Origin: Carnegiea gigantea
Taxonomy: Eukaryota > Streptophyta > Magnoliopsida > Caryophyllales > Cactaceae
DNA: 64,000 nt
Direction: 5' to 3'
Assembly (NCBI GenBank): GCA_029747015.1
Contig: JAKOGI010000121.1
Coordinates: forward strand, 621,501 to 685,500
Shown here in pieces: positions 1-12,320 of the stretch. Made by a program: the position numbers and the translations under genes. How positions within the stretch are numbered: the first letter of the stretch is position 1; each line of letters starts with the position of its first letter. The notes under the pieces are model-generated. The model did not search any database. It saw only the letters and a list, made by a program, of their open reading frames with translations, and was not told where the DNA came from.

Positions 1-1368
1 GCTAGGATTAATAAAGTATTTTACATCTTTTGGCTGTAAATTTGGGAGAAGATATTTTCATTTTTAATTATTAACTCCCTCTTTTATATACATAACTTGC
101 TGTTTTTGTTATTGTTATATTGCTATTAAATTAATTCGTATATTATTATCATTATCGCTTTTCAAATTAGCCCTTGATAATTAGTCTACTATTTATTCAA
201 CGGGCAATTCAAATATTTATTAGTACTTGAATGAATTATTTAGGATTGTATAACGAGATCCATTTTGAGGCCACATCGTCGTTTCAACCTCCGATGCATA
301 AATATATATACATATACATAAAATGCTAAATTGAAATGCGGTACCTAACTTGATTAATTTGTGATTAGGATAATTTGAAGTAATTAACATGAATCTTTGG
401 TTCAGCCCGTTACAAACTTTAACCATGGGTATTTCTACAGAGTAGAGGCTTGCAAGAAGTTTCAGGGCATGACACACCTTGCGATCATTACAGCAACCAG
501 GATTCACCTGTAGGCAATGGATCTCATAAAGGTTCAAGGCATGACACCCCATGATCAATATAGAAGCAATAATTCACCCAAATCTGGGGATGCCCTCTCG
601 ATCTCTAATGTGCTCGGTAGTGAAAGATTAGATGTTTGTAAATTATAGTTCACTTCAATACTGGATTAAATTTCTATCCACGTGCTTTTGGAGAATCAAA
701 CTCAAAGAGGTGCAAGGTCATCAAAGCAAATCGACTCTGTGCACGATGGTCAGCAAAAACAATCAGGAAAGACAACAGTAAGTAAAGATGATATATCATT
801 AAATTTCTATTTATTGAAGTAAAAATCAAATATGCTGGTTAATTTGGATATTTTCTCTTATTTTTTACACATTCTTAGTCATTGTCCAAGCCATCAAATG
901 TTAACAACATATTTGGATCTCTTACTCATGGTGGCAAGAGTCATAATCCTTTACAACCTAGTTCCACGCTTCCCAATGGTGGTGCTGTCAGACCTAGTGC
1001 TCAACCATCAAAACATACTGCATGTAATCATGATGGTGGTCGATCTTATGTGGAACTTACAAGAAAAGGAGGTCCTACCCTAGAAGACAATTCAATAGAG
1101 GGTAGCTCACCTTCAAGGCATAGTCAAGTAGAAAATCAAAAGAAAAATCCGAAGGTATTTATACCAATCGAACATTCGGTTTTCTTTTTCCTAAATTATA
1201 TGTTGAGTTGATTATGCAGCTATTTATTTTATGTTTGTTATTAGAGAAATTTTGTGGGAATGAACAAGCTGGCAAAAAACGCTCCCATGATCATATATGC
1301 TTCAGAAGGCATCCAATGAACATAGAACTACAAAACGACAGGAACAAAATGTTTTGACTCTAGTAAGA
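1..1368. other. AT-rich spacer, no gene seen
   Basis: No reading frame here has recognisable protein similarity, and the short open frames near 220-558 and 832-1211 look like chance ORFs. No tRNA or rRNA was recognised. The stretch may contain decayed repeat DNA that cannot be classified by eye. Confidence 0.5.
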
Positions 1369-1500
1369 AGCAACAACAACAACAACAACTCTCAGCATAG
1401 GTCCCGCTTTCGCGGCGTCTGAGGAGATCCAGATGTAGGCAATCTTACATCTACCGGCAATCCTGCCTGTAAAGAGGCTGATTCCAAGAGATCCACAGAA
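1369..1500 (-). repeat. (CAA)n-headed RTE-type LINE or SINE 3' fragment
   Basis: A short CAA microsatellite (1372-1390) leads into a GC-richer ~110-bp block containing GGTCCCGC, a gtctgaggagatcc segment, two 'cttaca' blocks and a terminal AGAGGCTGATTCCAAGAG. A very similar arrangement recurs at 36978-37110 inside intron 1 of the PTC52 gene. Read on the minus strand it ends in (TTG)n, the microsatellite tail typical of plant RTE-clade LINEs and the SINEs they mobilise. The family name comes from general knowledge of such 3' ends. The repetition within the window is seen directly. Confidence 0.5.
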
Positions 1501-1882
1501 ACCAGATTTTGTGAAAACATTTTATAGAAGAAGGATTTTGTGAAAACATTTTATGGAGAAAAACTAAGGATAAGTTGCAGGAAATGAATTCTAAAATACG
1601 AAAAAAAAAAACGAAAAAATTATGTGGCAGTAACTATGACTCCAGTAAGAAGATTGTTTTAAATTATGTAAATTTACTTAGTGAAGTATATTGGATTGCG
1701 AATCATGTAACATTCATATTGGTATACTAATGCCATGATTTCTCATAGATAGTTTCCTTTTTTTATTCCAGTTGACTGGTGCTCAAATAGACATATTGGT
1801 CAATACAGTCCTGAAAAATCATCCTAAGGAGGTGCACCAATATTGTCCTTTAGAGAAGAAGGAACTTATTGTTTTCTACCTA
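1501..1882. other. Spacer, nothing recognised
   Basis: Unclassified AT-rich DNA with one short duplicated phrase: GGATTTTGTGAAAACATTTTAT-like segments at about 1501-1555. The short ORF beginning at 1772 runs into the MITE and is not supported as a gene. Confidence 0.4.
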
Positions 1883-1890
1883 GTGGGAGT

Positions 1891-2392
1891 TAGGGGTGTT
1901 CATCGGTCCAAACCCGGACCGGACCGGACCGGACCGGGTTGGACCACGGACCAAATAAAAGGAAAATTATGGATCGTGGACCGAACTGAATAAGCCAAGG
2001 ACCGGACCGGGACCGGACCGAAAAAATCGAACCTGACCGGACCGAACCGAGTTGGCAACCTAGCAAAATCTTATATTTATTTTAATATGAACAATTTCAA
2101 CATATTTTCACCGTAAAAAAACAAATCAACATTCTTGAACGTTTGAGAAATTATAAGTTGTAAAAGAAAATAAAAATTGAATAAGTAAAAAGTCGGCTTT
2201 CAAAATTTTTTTATTCGGTCTTCGGTCCGGACCGGTGGACCGATGGACCGGACCGGACCGGACCGAAGACCGAATAAAAAAAATTTGTGGACCGCAGATC
2301 GGACCGAATTCAGTTCAGTCCGATCCGGTCCGATCCGGTCTAGGCCGGTCTTCGGTCCGGTCCGGGTTTGGATCGAATAATGAACACCCCTA
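1891..2392. mobile_element. hAT-type MITE rich in CCGGA repeats
   Basis: The element starts TAGGGGTGTTCAT and ends ATGAACACCCCTA, a clear terminal inverted repeat that continues inward through CCAAACCCGGACCGGACC and its complement. It is flanked by a perfect 8-bp direct duplication, GTGGGAGT, at 1883-1890 and 2393-2400. An 8-bp duplication with a TAGGGGTG terminus is characteristic of hAT-superfamily miniature elements. Both arms consist of degenerate ACCGG/CCGGA repeats, and an inner palindrome lies at about 2215-2275, so the single strand could fold into a long hairpin. The middle (about 2060-2190) is AT-rich and non-coding. It is non-autonomous because no transposase is present. Confidence 0.85.
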
Positions 2393-2400
2393 GTGGGAGT

Positions 2401-3127
2401 GGTACAAATTGCATTTTTTTTTTTCATATTTCAAATATTTGTTATAATCTTTTAAATGCAAACATCTTGCTTGTAGGCTATGGGAATTTGCAAACGTAGA
2501 GCTGAACCAAATATGTTAGATTCTATACTTTGTGAGAAATTGGACGAAATTACACTTGTAAGTTTATCGTCTCTTCCCTAGCTCAACTTAACTTTGAAAA
2601 TTTAGGGTATGGTATAAAATTCATAGTTTCTGAATGCAAGTTAATGTTATCTCAGTTAAGTTTCATAAATTTTTTTCTCTATTCTTTTTTTATTAGGTTA
2701 AAGAGTGGTTTTATTTTCAAGATGATTGATGTTTGATTCACTTTTTATAACATGGTACGATATTTTTTTCTAATGGATTGATTTGGTGTTTTTAGGTTGC
2801 AACCAAGGGTAATGTGCAACGAGAAGGGATAAGAAATGGAGGAAATGGAGGCATTTGAATTGTATGGGTCACACTTTGAAATTCTACACATCCAAAGTGA
2901 CTTTTTTCCCCCTGTTTCAGATGTTACATGTGGATATAAGATGGCAAACCCTCGCTTATTGGATGTGTATTTGCATCACATTTTCATATCATATTTTCAC
3001 TCTTAGGATGCATTGGGAATGCTGGAATTCATTTCGATTGTCCACGCACAGTACTTGTGAACTCTTGATAATATAACGACAATTGGTTCAATAATAATTA
3101 TGATGTTATTGAACTTTTTTTTAATCA
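2401..3127. other. AT-rich spacer
   Basis: No gene or element is recognised. The bases flanking the hAT element join into continuous spacer once that element is removed in the mind. Confidence 0.4.
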
Positions 3128-3143
3128 TGTGTGTGTGTGAGTT

Positions 3144-3205
<62 letters not shown>

Positions 3206-3252
3206 CATATATATATATATATATGTGTGTTTGTGTGTGTGTGTATATATAT

Positions 3253-3288
<36 letters not shown>
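3128..3288. repeat. Compound TG/TA/CA microsatellite
   Basis: About 160 bp of alternating runs: (TG)n, (TA)n, (CA)n, (TA)n, (TG)n, (TA)n, (CA)n, (TA)n. TG and CA blocks flank TA blocks symmetrically, so the tract is close to an inverted repeat and strictly alternates pyrimidine and purine. All open frames here (YIYI/HTHT peptides) are artefacts of the repeat. Confidence 0.95.
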
Positions 3289-5588
3289 GCTCAAATGTGC
3301 GAATGCATACGCAAAAGTTATAAGAATTTTAGCCATTGTCCAAATTAAATTATATACAATTTATAAAAGTTTTCAATAATACTAAAAATTGAAAAAAAAA
3401 AAAGGCACAAAAAGTGCCTACAAAAATGTGCACCAAAATTATTAAAATAGTTGTTCAAAAGTTAGTTAATTTTGTGCCAGTTGCCACACTTACAGGTGCA
3501 AAGATATCAAACTCCAAGGTTCCCAAATAGAGAAATTTCCCCACTCTTGCATGTGCAATACAGTACCATCACATAATCCGCGAGGAAAGACATCATTCCC
3601 CATGCTTATAAGGGTGGGAGCTTTAGCTGTTGCCACCGATATCAAGTGCAGGGAATATTTCCCCACTCTTTCAATCGGCACGCTTAGCTTAAGTACAGCG
3701 ACCACTCGCTGCTACCCATATGTCCGTGGGCAAATGCAATTTTAAGCGTGGAGGCACACAACTTTTCTTGTAGTGTGCTTTCAAGAGCTACATGACATAT
3801 TTTGCCCACACGTATTTAACATATAGTTAAGATTTAACTAATATTTTTGTACTCATGTAACTTATGGAAGTATATGGAGCTAGAAGTATGATATAGGAAT
3901 TGTCTTCTACAACAAATAAAAAATTACCCAGAAAAGGGGGGGAAAAATCCCACATCATGCGCTGCTCCAATCGAAATTCAAAATTGTTAATTTTCAATAT
4001 CAATTCATTAGTGCTACGAGTTGTTCATGCGTCATGAGTGCTACTGTCCATATCAGTGCTTGTCATTTGGTAGTTTCTTCGTTGCTTTACTAGAGTTACT
4101 TGTATGCTGACAATGGTTTATTGTTATAAACACCATTGGCACCGGTTGAATCATAATTTATGTATATTTTTAATAAATATTCAGCTTATATTATATAGAT
4201 CAATTTATCTAATTTATTTTATTTTATTTTTTCAGGTTAATAATTAATAAAGTGAAGAAGAAAAGAAAAGATGTCAAAAAATGAGTTTCATATATCAAAA
4301 GATCAAAATTAATTTATTTAGTCTTTCCAAAATTGATAACTTATGAAAATATTTATCCTTTATTATAGTTTATCTCATAGAAAGGAGTGAGAGAACAAAT
4401 TTAAAAAAAAAAAAGAAAACTACTAAGTACTAACCCTAATCTCATTACAATACAAAGAGATGCTTGATCTTGAAAAATCAAAAGCTCATATTCTACTGCA
4501 AAAAAACCACCTCATGCATAATCATCTCTTCACCATGGGCCCAGCCATCTCTTTCGCCATAGTCATCACGCACCAGCACCTTTTCTCATTATCATCATCT
4601 AACGCCATCATCCCCATCATCAATTGCCCATCAACATCAGCATCGCCATTGTCACGACATCATCTCACCTTCCATCCTCGCCTACTATTAGCAGCTCTGC
4701 ATTTTTTCATTAGAGTATTTCTAGCCATAGTTCTAAATTTTGGAACTCTACCCTATCATATCAACAAAAATTTCATATTTTAAAACTTGCATTCCTTCAC
4801 TTTTTCAACTCATGAAACTCTAACTTGAATCACCCAATAAAATATTTATCATAGACCCACCCATAACATACAATTTTATCTTTTTCAACCACATAAATAA
4901 TATTTTAGAGGAAAAAAATAAAAACCAAAAAAAAAACCAAGAAGTTTGGAACTTGTTAGGGAACGGACAACCGCTCCCACCCATGTGGCACAAGCTTTGG
5001 TCACAAATGAAAATTGACATGTGGTGGAAGTGGCTTACAGGTGGAACACATGTAATGGGTTGCGGTGCTCTTAGGACTTGATTATTTTCCTTTCTAGCTT
5101 GATATTAATCATGAGGTTGATCATTGTAATTTTAGTTTTAACATGAGTGAGTACTTTATTTACTTAGCATAGTCTATTTAACATCATGCAATATTAATTA
5201 CTTTGAAATAAGATTTGTACGTTATTGTCTTATTGATTGATTCATGATTTTATAATAATTGTGCTCATTGTTCATTATATTTATGTTAGATTAATTAAAA
5301 CACATGCTACTTAGTTTAATGTAAATTCATATGGTAGTTTAAAAGACATAAGTACGTAAAAACTATAGTCGTTTAGGGGCAAATATCTCCCTTATTGATC
5401 ATGGATAATTAATACATCTCTTTTAATTAGAAAATTATTACAGATTTTTGTCAAATCAATTTGCTGGTAAGTCGGTTATTAGGTGCTAGATGAGGGTTTT
5501 TGAATACTCAATGCCCTAGTTCAACTAAATTCTTGTACTATTACTAAAATTACCAAAACGAGTAGGGTTTATATTAGAATTGAACCTA
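3289..5588. other. Spacer with a possible degraded MITE at 4711-5075
   Basis: No supported gene. The 107-codon open frame at 4460-4783 has no recognisable domain. The interval 4711-5075 has ends (AGAGTATTTCTAGCCATAG on the left; complement of ATGGGTTGCGGTGCTCTTAG on the right) that resemble the imperfect inverted repeats of plant 'GAGCATCTCCAGC'-type MITEs. The match is weak and no target duplication was found. The rest is unclassified AT-rich DNA. Confidence 0.3.
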
Positions 5589-5609
5589 AGACACTACAAA
5601 AAAGTACAA

Positions 5610-5935
5610 ATAATGACAGAATCAGTGACAGAAAAGGATAGAACAGCGACGGAACTTTGAATTCAGCGACAGAATTGGCGATGGAAAGGAGTTGTCGGAT
5701 TTTCACTTGTCGCTGAGTACCTGGTGATAGAATTTCAGAAGTTCGTAGCCAATGGAGACGGATCCAGTGACGGAAAAAGCGACAGACCAAATTTTAGCAG
5801 AGATGAAAAGGCGGGGAAGGGAGCAACAGAACAAAAATCCGTCGCCATTGGCGATGGAAATAGCGACGGATTTTTCATCGCTAATGCCGACAGAATTCCT
5901 ATTCCGTCGCTAACCGCTGTTTTTTTTTTAAAAAA
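5610..5935. repeat. Left subterminal GCGACGGA motif array of the CACTA element
   Basis: Degenerate copies of GCGACGGA or GCGATGGA recur about every 15-30 bp in both orientations (for example near 5645, 5675, 5768, 5838, 5862, 5905). The same motif set appears inverted at the right end (9570-9845). In En/Spm-like elements such subterminal repeats bind the element-encoded proteins. That role is inferred here from position and repetition. Confidence 0.75.
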
Positions 5936-6578
5936 AGAAAACCTATAATACAGTCGTCATTCCGTTGCTGGGTTTTAATTTTTTTAAAATGAAAACGCTT
6001 ATTTTTTATCGTATCCTTCAGTACATATATTTCAATCTCTGCAAGAAATTTATAAGGAGTGTTCACCCCATCAACATCTAATGGCTTCGAGTATGATTTC
6101 ATTCGAAATGTTCTCAACAATTTTCAAACCACAAACAGGTGGAATATCATATACAAAACAATACTTGAAACCAATTGTTTTTAATTCACAAACCACAAGT
6201 CCCAAACAAAGTGTATCCATATCACAAACCACAAATCCAAACAAACCACAAGTTGCTAATTAGTCAAAGTGAAGCTAAGTTTGAGAAGAGGAAGAAGCAA
6301 CCACCAAGGGGAGGGGAATGAAATAAGCACCAAGAAGGAGAAGCAAGCGTCAAAACGTGTACTCCATGAAGAACCAAAGATGAGAACCACCGACTGAGGG
6401 AAAACTGCAACCAACTCAATCACCAAAGTGAGGATGGTCCTCATCCTCATCCTCAAGTAGGCCAAGCTCCATCATATTTGCTTTCAAATATGAAAGAAAT
6501 CCTACTAATAGCCCCATCATTAGGGAGAAACCTGATTGAACAAAACACATCAAATTGATTAGTTGTGATGCAAAACAA

Positions 6579-8758
6579 TTAAAGTTCATAACATATAACA
6601 ATTGAAGACTTACCTGTTACCATCTGGCTCAACCCACGTCTTTGTTCAAGTGCTCCCATGACTAGATTAGTTGTGAGAGGTTTCAACACATTATCTGGGA
6701 GCGCACCAAATGCAATGGCCAAAAGAGTCTCCATAAACACATGACAATCATGACTTTTCATGTTGTTGAACTTTGCCTCATTAGGGTCCACGATATTCCT
6801 CAAATTGGGGCAATATCCATCAGACATTTGAAACTACTTTACCCATTCACACAACTCTCTTTGTTTATCCATAGAAAGTACGACTTTGCTTTTGGCTTAA
6901 TCGTCTTACCACTCGGGCCTAGACATAAATGTAATTCTTGTCTATCACATATTTCTGCAACATCCATTCTTGATTTGGCATTGTTCTTTGTTTTTTCATG
7001 GACATCCATAATAGTATTAATGATGTTTTTGAAGAAATTCTTCTCTATGTGCATCACATCCAAATTATGGCATAGCAATTGGTGTTGCCAATAAGGCAAC
7101 TCCCAAAATATACTCTTCTTCGTCCAGTTGTGCTCATTTCCTTAAATCCTGGTATAACAAAGTCACCATTTGTAGTTACCATTGGGTGATCTTTCACCTC
7201 AGCATAAAGTTTTTCCCTAAATAAGCGGCGAGGAGGGCCCCCTGTAACACTTCTGCCTTTCCTAAATGTTGTTTTATTTCTTCTGAATACATGATTCCTT
7301 GGTAGAAAACACCGGTGACAATCAAACCATGAGAATTTACCTCCATTTCTCAATCTCAAAGCCTTTTGTTGTTCCATACATACAGGACATGCCAATTGTC
7401 CATTAGTACTCCGCCAAGACAACATTCCATACACGGGGAAATTATTGATGGTCCATATAAGTGCAGCCTTCATTTGAAATGTCTGCCCCATAGAAATGTC
7501 ACATGTTTCAACTCTAACATCCCATAACTATTTCAACTCATCAATAAGAGATTGTAAATATACATCTATTTTGTTCTTGGAATTTTCAGGATCGGGGATT
7601 ACACAAGTCAGGAGCATAAATGGTGTGATCATCCACATTTTAGGGGAAAGATTATAAGGTGTAACTACCACCGACCAAATGGAGTGAGATCTTGAAGACA
7701 AAATGTAAGGATTAAATCCATCAGCACATAAGCCAAGCCTCATATTCCGAGGCTCTACAGTAAAATCAGGATACTTGTTATTGAAATATTTCCATACTGC
7801 CCTATCTGATGGATGACATAAAATACCATCCTCACGCCGATATTCATAATGCCATCTCATGTGCTCTGCAGTACTTCTTGATGCATACAACATCTGAAGT
7901 CAAGGTTTTAACAGCAAGTAATGCATCCTTGAGTATGGCAATGGATTCTGATTCCTTTGTTGTGGCTTTTGCCTCTTCCATCTTAAATGCCCACAAAACT
8001 TGCATGCATCTAGGTTTGCGCCCTCCTTAAAAAATAACATGCAACCTTTCCGACAACAATCAATTTGGACCACATCGTTGCCGAGATCTTTAACAACTTT
8101 CTTCGTTTGCCCATAGTTGTTTGGCACAAGGTTGTTAGGTGGACACATCCCTTTCATTAGTTGAACAATTCCATTGAAACAATTCTGTGGCATGTTATAA
8201 TCATATTTGATACTCAACAGTCTCACATCAGCGGAGAGTTCACTGTGGATGGAATAACCATCGTATAAGGGTTATAGAGCAGCTTGAACCATATTATAAA
8301 ATGGTTCTCGATAAATGCATGACTTCTCCTGCCTTACATTTTGATTTGCCATTATAGCATCACCAACTACATCCTCCATTCGATCTACGTAGGATTTATT
8401 ATAGTCATTATTAATATGACTTAAACCTCCAACTTCGGGAATTTTACTATTTGAATATCCAAAATTATATTGCTGAGGTTCTATTTCCCCATGACTTATC
8501 CAAAATCAATACCCTTTCAAAAAACCCTTATATATAAGGTGCATCTTGACCTCATCGGGTGTACACCCTATTTCTGCATTTAGCACAAGGACATCTATAC
8601 TTTCTCCCATTCAGAAACTTTATCTTCCTACGTGCAAATTCATCGAATTGGTTTACTCTATCTAGAAATTGTCGCGTATAACCATTACGATCAGGCAATA
8701 ATCTATTATACATCCCCCTACGATGTTGAGGACCATTCATATTCTGCTCAAATAACAA
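6579..8758 (-). pseudogene. CACTA transposase (TNP2-like, Transposase_21) pseudogene
   Basis: Reading down the minus strand, fragments follow the order of a TNP2 transposase. 8758-8552 encodes an N-terminal transposase-associated domain with the CPCAKCRN zinc-ligand motif. 8226-7900 has a C-x-x-C segment (ACKFCGHLRW). 7893-7528 carries the WHYEYRREDGILCHPSDRAVW region and GLCADGFNPY. 7491-7054 carries ACPVCMEQ and the FDCHRCFLPRNHVFRR block, and 7099-6839 carries CHNLDVMHIEKNFFKNI. 6827-6579 carries KSHDCHVFMETLLAIAFGALP. These blocks match the Transposase_21 family of CACTA elements. The pieces lie in different frames separated by stops, and the C-terminal portion is missing beyond about 6580, so no active enzyme is expected. 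Some breaks could be introns, but several are plain stops. Confidence 0.85.
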
Positions 8759-9506
8759 TAACTACATAAGTTATTGGATAAGAAGTAATTTTAATTTAAA
8801 TAACAATAATTACATAAATTACTCAATTATATATTACATATGTTTACTTATAAATTTCTACAAATATACTTATATTCTTACGAATTTCAAAAAACTAATA
8901 ATTCATCCAAACTTGAGCGCTTTATTTTACCAACATATCAAATTTCAGCTTAAAATTACCAAACAAGCCTACATTACATTGGGCAAAATCTTGAAACAAA
9001 TTAGAGTTGCAACTTTATACAAACATCACATTTCAACAAAATTATAAAATAAAGCATTTCATTCCACCAACATATCAAATTTTAACTTCACATTACTAAA
9101 CCTAAACTCTAAATTGCATTGAGCGAAATCTTAAAACAAATTAGAGTAATAACTTCACACAAACATCACATTTTAACAAAATTATAAACTAAAGGATTTT
9201 ATTTAACCAACATATCGATTTTTAAGTTCAAATTACCAAATCTAAACCCTAAATTGCATTGGGCAAGATCTTCAAACAAATTAGAGCAATAATTTTACAC
9301 AAATACCATATTTCAATATAAATATGAGCTAATTATGAAATTCTAACAATGTAATGCAAAAATTTGTAGAAATTAAAACTAATTCACTTGAGAAAGTTGC
9401 CTCAAAATGGGAGAAACACCGGCTAGGGGCGACACAGGCGGCGGCCGACGGCAGGAGGCGACTGGCAGCAGGTCAGCGCGTTCGTGGTGGTGATGGAGGA
9501 AATCGC

Positions 9507-9530
9507 CTCTCTCTCTCTCTCTCTCTCTCC
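9507..9530. repeat. (CT)n microsatellite
   Basis: About 12 uninterrupted CT units, followed by C-rich sequence, inside the right arm of the CACTA element. Confidence 0.9.
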
Positions 9531-9569
9531 CCCTCTCCCTTCACATTTCTGAAATTTAAGTGGGGAGAC

Positions 9570-9845
9570 GACGGAACAGGCGACGAAAATTCCGTCGCCA
9601 CCCCCTTTTTCAAAAACCTGTCCAAATTTTGTTTGAATTCTTTTTACTGGCGATGGAAATTCTGTCGCCATATTGAAAATTTAAAATTTATTTTTTTGTA
9701 TGGCGACGGATATTCCGTCGCCAATGCTCAATACTGGCGATGAATTCACCTGTCCATCGCCAATTTCGCCGCTGATTGTAACTTTTTCTGCAATGATTTT
9801 TCCGTCGCTCTTTCCATCGTTGAATTAGTCCGTCGCCAAATTCTG
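9570..9845. repeat. Right subterminal TCCGTCGC motif array of the CACTA element
   Basis: Copies of TCCGTCGCCA/GCGACGGA recur near 9583, 9590, 9652, 9664, 9705, 9714, 9741, 9755, 9800 and 9828. They mirror the left subterminal array. Confidence 0.75.
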
Positions 9846-10127
9846 TCATTATTTTGTGCTTTTTTAGTAGTGAGTAAACTAAAAATTAAGGAAAATGAGC
9901 AAGGTGCTTGGGGGTTGTTTTCTACAATCTAGTTAGCTCATGAATAAATCAATTTGTGTGCTAATGATGAATAGTAATTTGCATGGTGGATACAGGTTAT
10001 GCTATTTTCCTACGTCCGGTTGGAACCGACTGCCGAAAAGCGATAAACTTTAATTAATAGAGCCATCGGCGAGTTTTGAAAAACTTCAAAATTAAATTCA
10101 CTTTCTAAAGTGAGCAATAACCTAAGG

Positions 10128-10239
10128 GTCAGTATGTTCATATATATGAACTATAAACCAAAGGGACACCAACAAGGACATTAACGGTCAATATGTTCAC
10201 ATGAACTATAAACCAAAGGGACACCAAAAAAGACATTAA
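10128..10239 (+). repeat. Tandem duplication, ~53-59 bp unit
   Basis: The phrase GTCAGTATGTTCA ... GAACTATAAACCAAAGGGACACCAA ... GACATTAA occurs at 10128-10186 and again at 10187-10239. The copies differ mainly by a 6-bp TA insertion in the first. Confidence 0.85.
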
Positions 10240-10862
10240 GCTCGTCACAAAGAGGTTTTTGAAAGGCCTAACAATTCACTATTTTCTTTTCTTTTTCTTT
10301 TCTTTTTGTTAACTTATTAAAGATAAGACAAATGATGAGCTAGGTCATGAACGAGTTTAGAAGAATGTAAAGTTGTCTAAGATTTCCCTAATTGAGGCCG
10401 GTATTTTCCTCGAATGATGGCTACGAAGTACACGGACTGAATTGAATTAGAACTGAATGTATTGAAACAACCAAGGCTTGACTCTTGTTGGTGCGCAAAC
10501 ACTACATCCAACCAACAAAAAAAACAGATATCCTTTGTTGAGACTACTTTCTTTGCAGTTCAGTTAGTTGGTCCGCTCTTTCTTGTTTTAGCTAGTACAT
10601 TCTTTCCTGTTATGCCTCTAAAAGCCCAATGAGCTTCGGGTCACGTTGACTCCTTCAATTAGAATAGATTTTTATTTAGTGTCATTTTCTTCCTGTGGAG
10701 GTTATTGAAAGGGTAAAATAAGAACGATTTCCATTATATTGTTAAGTCTTATAATTATTTGTTTGATTTTTAACTTATTTCGTTAGTTTGTCAAATGTAT
10801 TTTTAAAGTTTTAGTCTTTACTATTAAATTTCGTTACCATACTAAAGAGTAGTCTTTTTAGT

Positions 10863-10968
10863 GTGTCTAGATAATTTTAGATGTAGTGTGGTTTAAATTT
10901 TAGATTATTTTTGAAGTGTCTAGATAATTTTAGATTTAGTGTGGTTTAAATTTTAGATTAATTTTGTG
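10863..10968 (+). repeat. Tandem duplication, ~54 bp unit
   Basis: GTGTCTAGATAATTTTAGAT followed by GTGGTTTAAATTTTAGATTA occurs at 10863-10916 and 10917-10968 with very few differences. Confidence 0.85.
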
Positions 10969-12320
10969 TTTTAATTTTGTTAATTTTTACCAGTTTCTTA
11001 CAATGAGTATTAACGTTTGTTTATTTTGAGTAATTCTGAGTTTTAAGTCACTTTAGGAATTAGCTGGATTCTAAATTTGCAGTGAATAATTTTTAGAATT
11101 TTCAAAATTTCTTTGATAAATTTTTTAGAATTTAGTTCTAGACTTGGTCCCAATTTGTTATTGCTTCTTTTTATCTTGTTAAATTCAAAAACTAAGTCTT
11201 TTAACTTGTTTTTTTCGAGTTTTTAGGGTTGGTTGGAGTCTAAAAAATTAGGTTTTATATTCTAGTTATTTTTGCTATTAATTTTTGTATTCATTTTATT
11301 GCAATTCATAATTTATTTATTTTCATATTTTAGTTTCTATTTTCATTTTCTGTTTTATTTTTGCTAAAATAATTAAATATATTTATGTGTGAATTAATTT
11401 AAATCTATCTAGGTTTTTACTTTGGGTAATTTTCTATAATTTTATATATTAATTTTCTATTATTATTATTTCCATTTTAATTTCTCTTATCATTTTTTGC
11501 TTTTAATTTTTCAGAATATTTAGGTTAGGTATTCACTATTTTTGTTTCCAGAATTTGGTGTGGAATAATTTGAAGTATTAGTAAGTGTTCATATTTTTCC
11601 TAACTCAATTTGGTTTGTTTTAGCGATTAAAAAAAGGTAACTAAATATTAGAGTGTTGAATTAAATTAGATTTGAACTTGCATATTATAATAATCTTTCC
11701 CCCTGGGATCCACTCCTACTTACCTATACTGTAATCTTGTTTATAAATCAATATAATGATTTAATTTATAACTGTACGAAAGCTTTATAGGGCCCTTTTT
11801 GTGACCACACATAATAGCAAGAAATTGCTTGATATAGGAAATGTTTTGTACAGCATTTCTTTTCGTGTAGGGATGTAGACAACATCATTAGATTTTGGAG
11901 AATGCATGATTTCATGCTAGAGAAAATTTGCATTCACTCAAAGTTTCTATAAATGATGTTTCCAAGCTCCAAGAATGTCAAAGAATTCATGACGGTTTCC
12001 CTAAATTGGATCTTTATTTTGTTGTTGATGTAGATGCTCTTAAAGCAATTCCAACAAAGGGGGACAGTTGGTATAGGACGCTCTTAGAATAATTCCTACG
12101 GAAAGGGGTGGGCACATATAAAACCAAAGGAGTAACAAACAAAATCTCTAGTGAGTCATAATTTTCCATATCATTCAAGGTTGTCTTTCCTCCCATACAT
12201 AAGGGGTTTATATAACTAAGACTCCCACTAACATAAGGAAACTAGAAGATATCGAATACGATGAAAGGATAAAAATTCTACCAATAAAATCCTAATAGAC
12301 CGGAAAATTAAGTATTGCTA

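Larger units (their letters stand above)
5592..9872 (-). mobile_element. Decayed CACTA (En/Spm) DNA transposon
   Basis: The left end reads CACTACAAAAAAGTACAAAT and the right end, on the opposite strand, reads CACTACTAAAAAAGCACAAA. Both continue into AATAATGACAGAAT, giving imperfect inverted repeats of about 30 bp that open with the diagnostic CACTA. The flanking triplets are AGA (5589-5591) and AGT, so a 3-bp duplication is only two-thirds preserved. Both subterminal regions carry many short GCGACGGA/TCCGTCGC motifs, the type of transposase-binding array expected of this superfamily. The interior holds a broken TNP2-like transposase on the minus strand. At 4.28 kb it is shorter than autonomous members and lacks the C-terminal transposase exons and any TNPA-like gene. 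Confidence 0.9.
9873..12320. other. AT-rich spacer between CACTA element and LINE
   Basis: About 2.4 kb with no recognisable gene. It contains two small local duplications (listed separately) and a T-rich, low-complexity stretch at 10700-11650. The open frame at 12014-12196 has no known similarity. Confidence 0.4.

Noticed and set aside
220..558. 112-codon minus-strand ORF
   Set aside because: No recognisable domain, no promoter or splice context, and no sign of conservation. It is treated as a chance ORF in AT-rich DNA.
3003..3379. Several overlapping ORFs of [12 protein letters not shown] composition
   Set aside because: They are translations of the TA/CA/TG microsatellite, not genes.
4460..4783. 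107-codon plus-strand ORF
   Set aside because: Ser/His/Leu-rich composition typical of a chance frame, with no recognised domain.
9354..9743. 129-codon ORF in the right arm of the CACTA element
   Set aside because: It reads through the subterminal repeats and the CT microsatellite, giving SLSLSL peptides. It is not a transposase exon.
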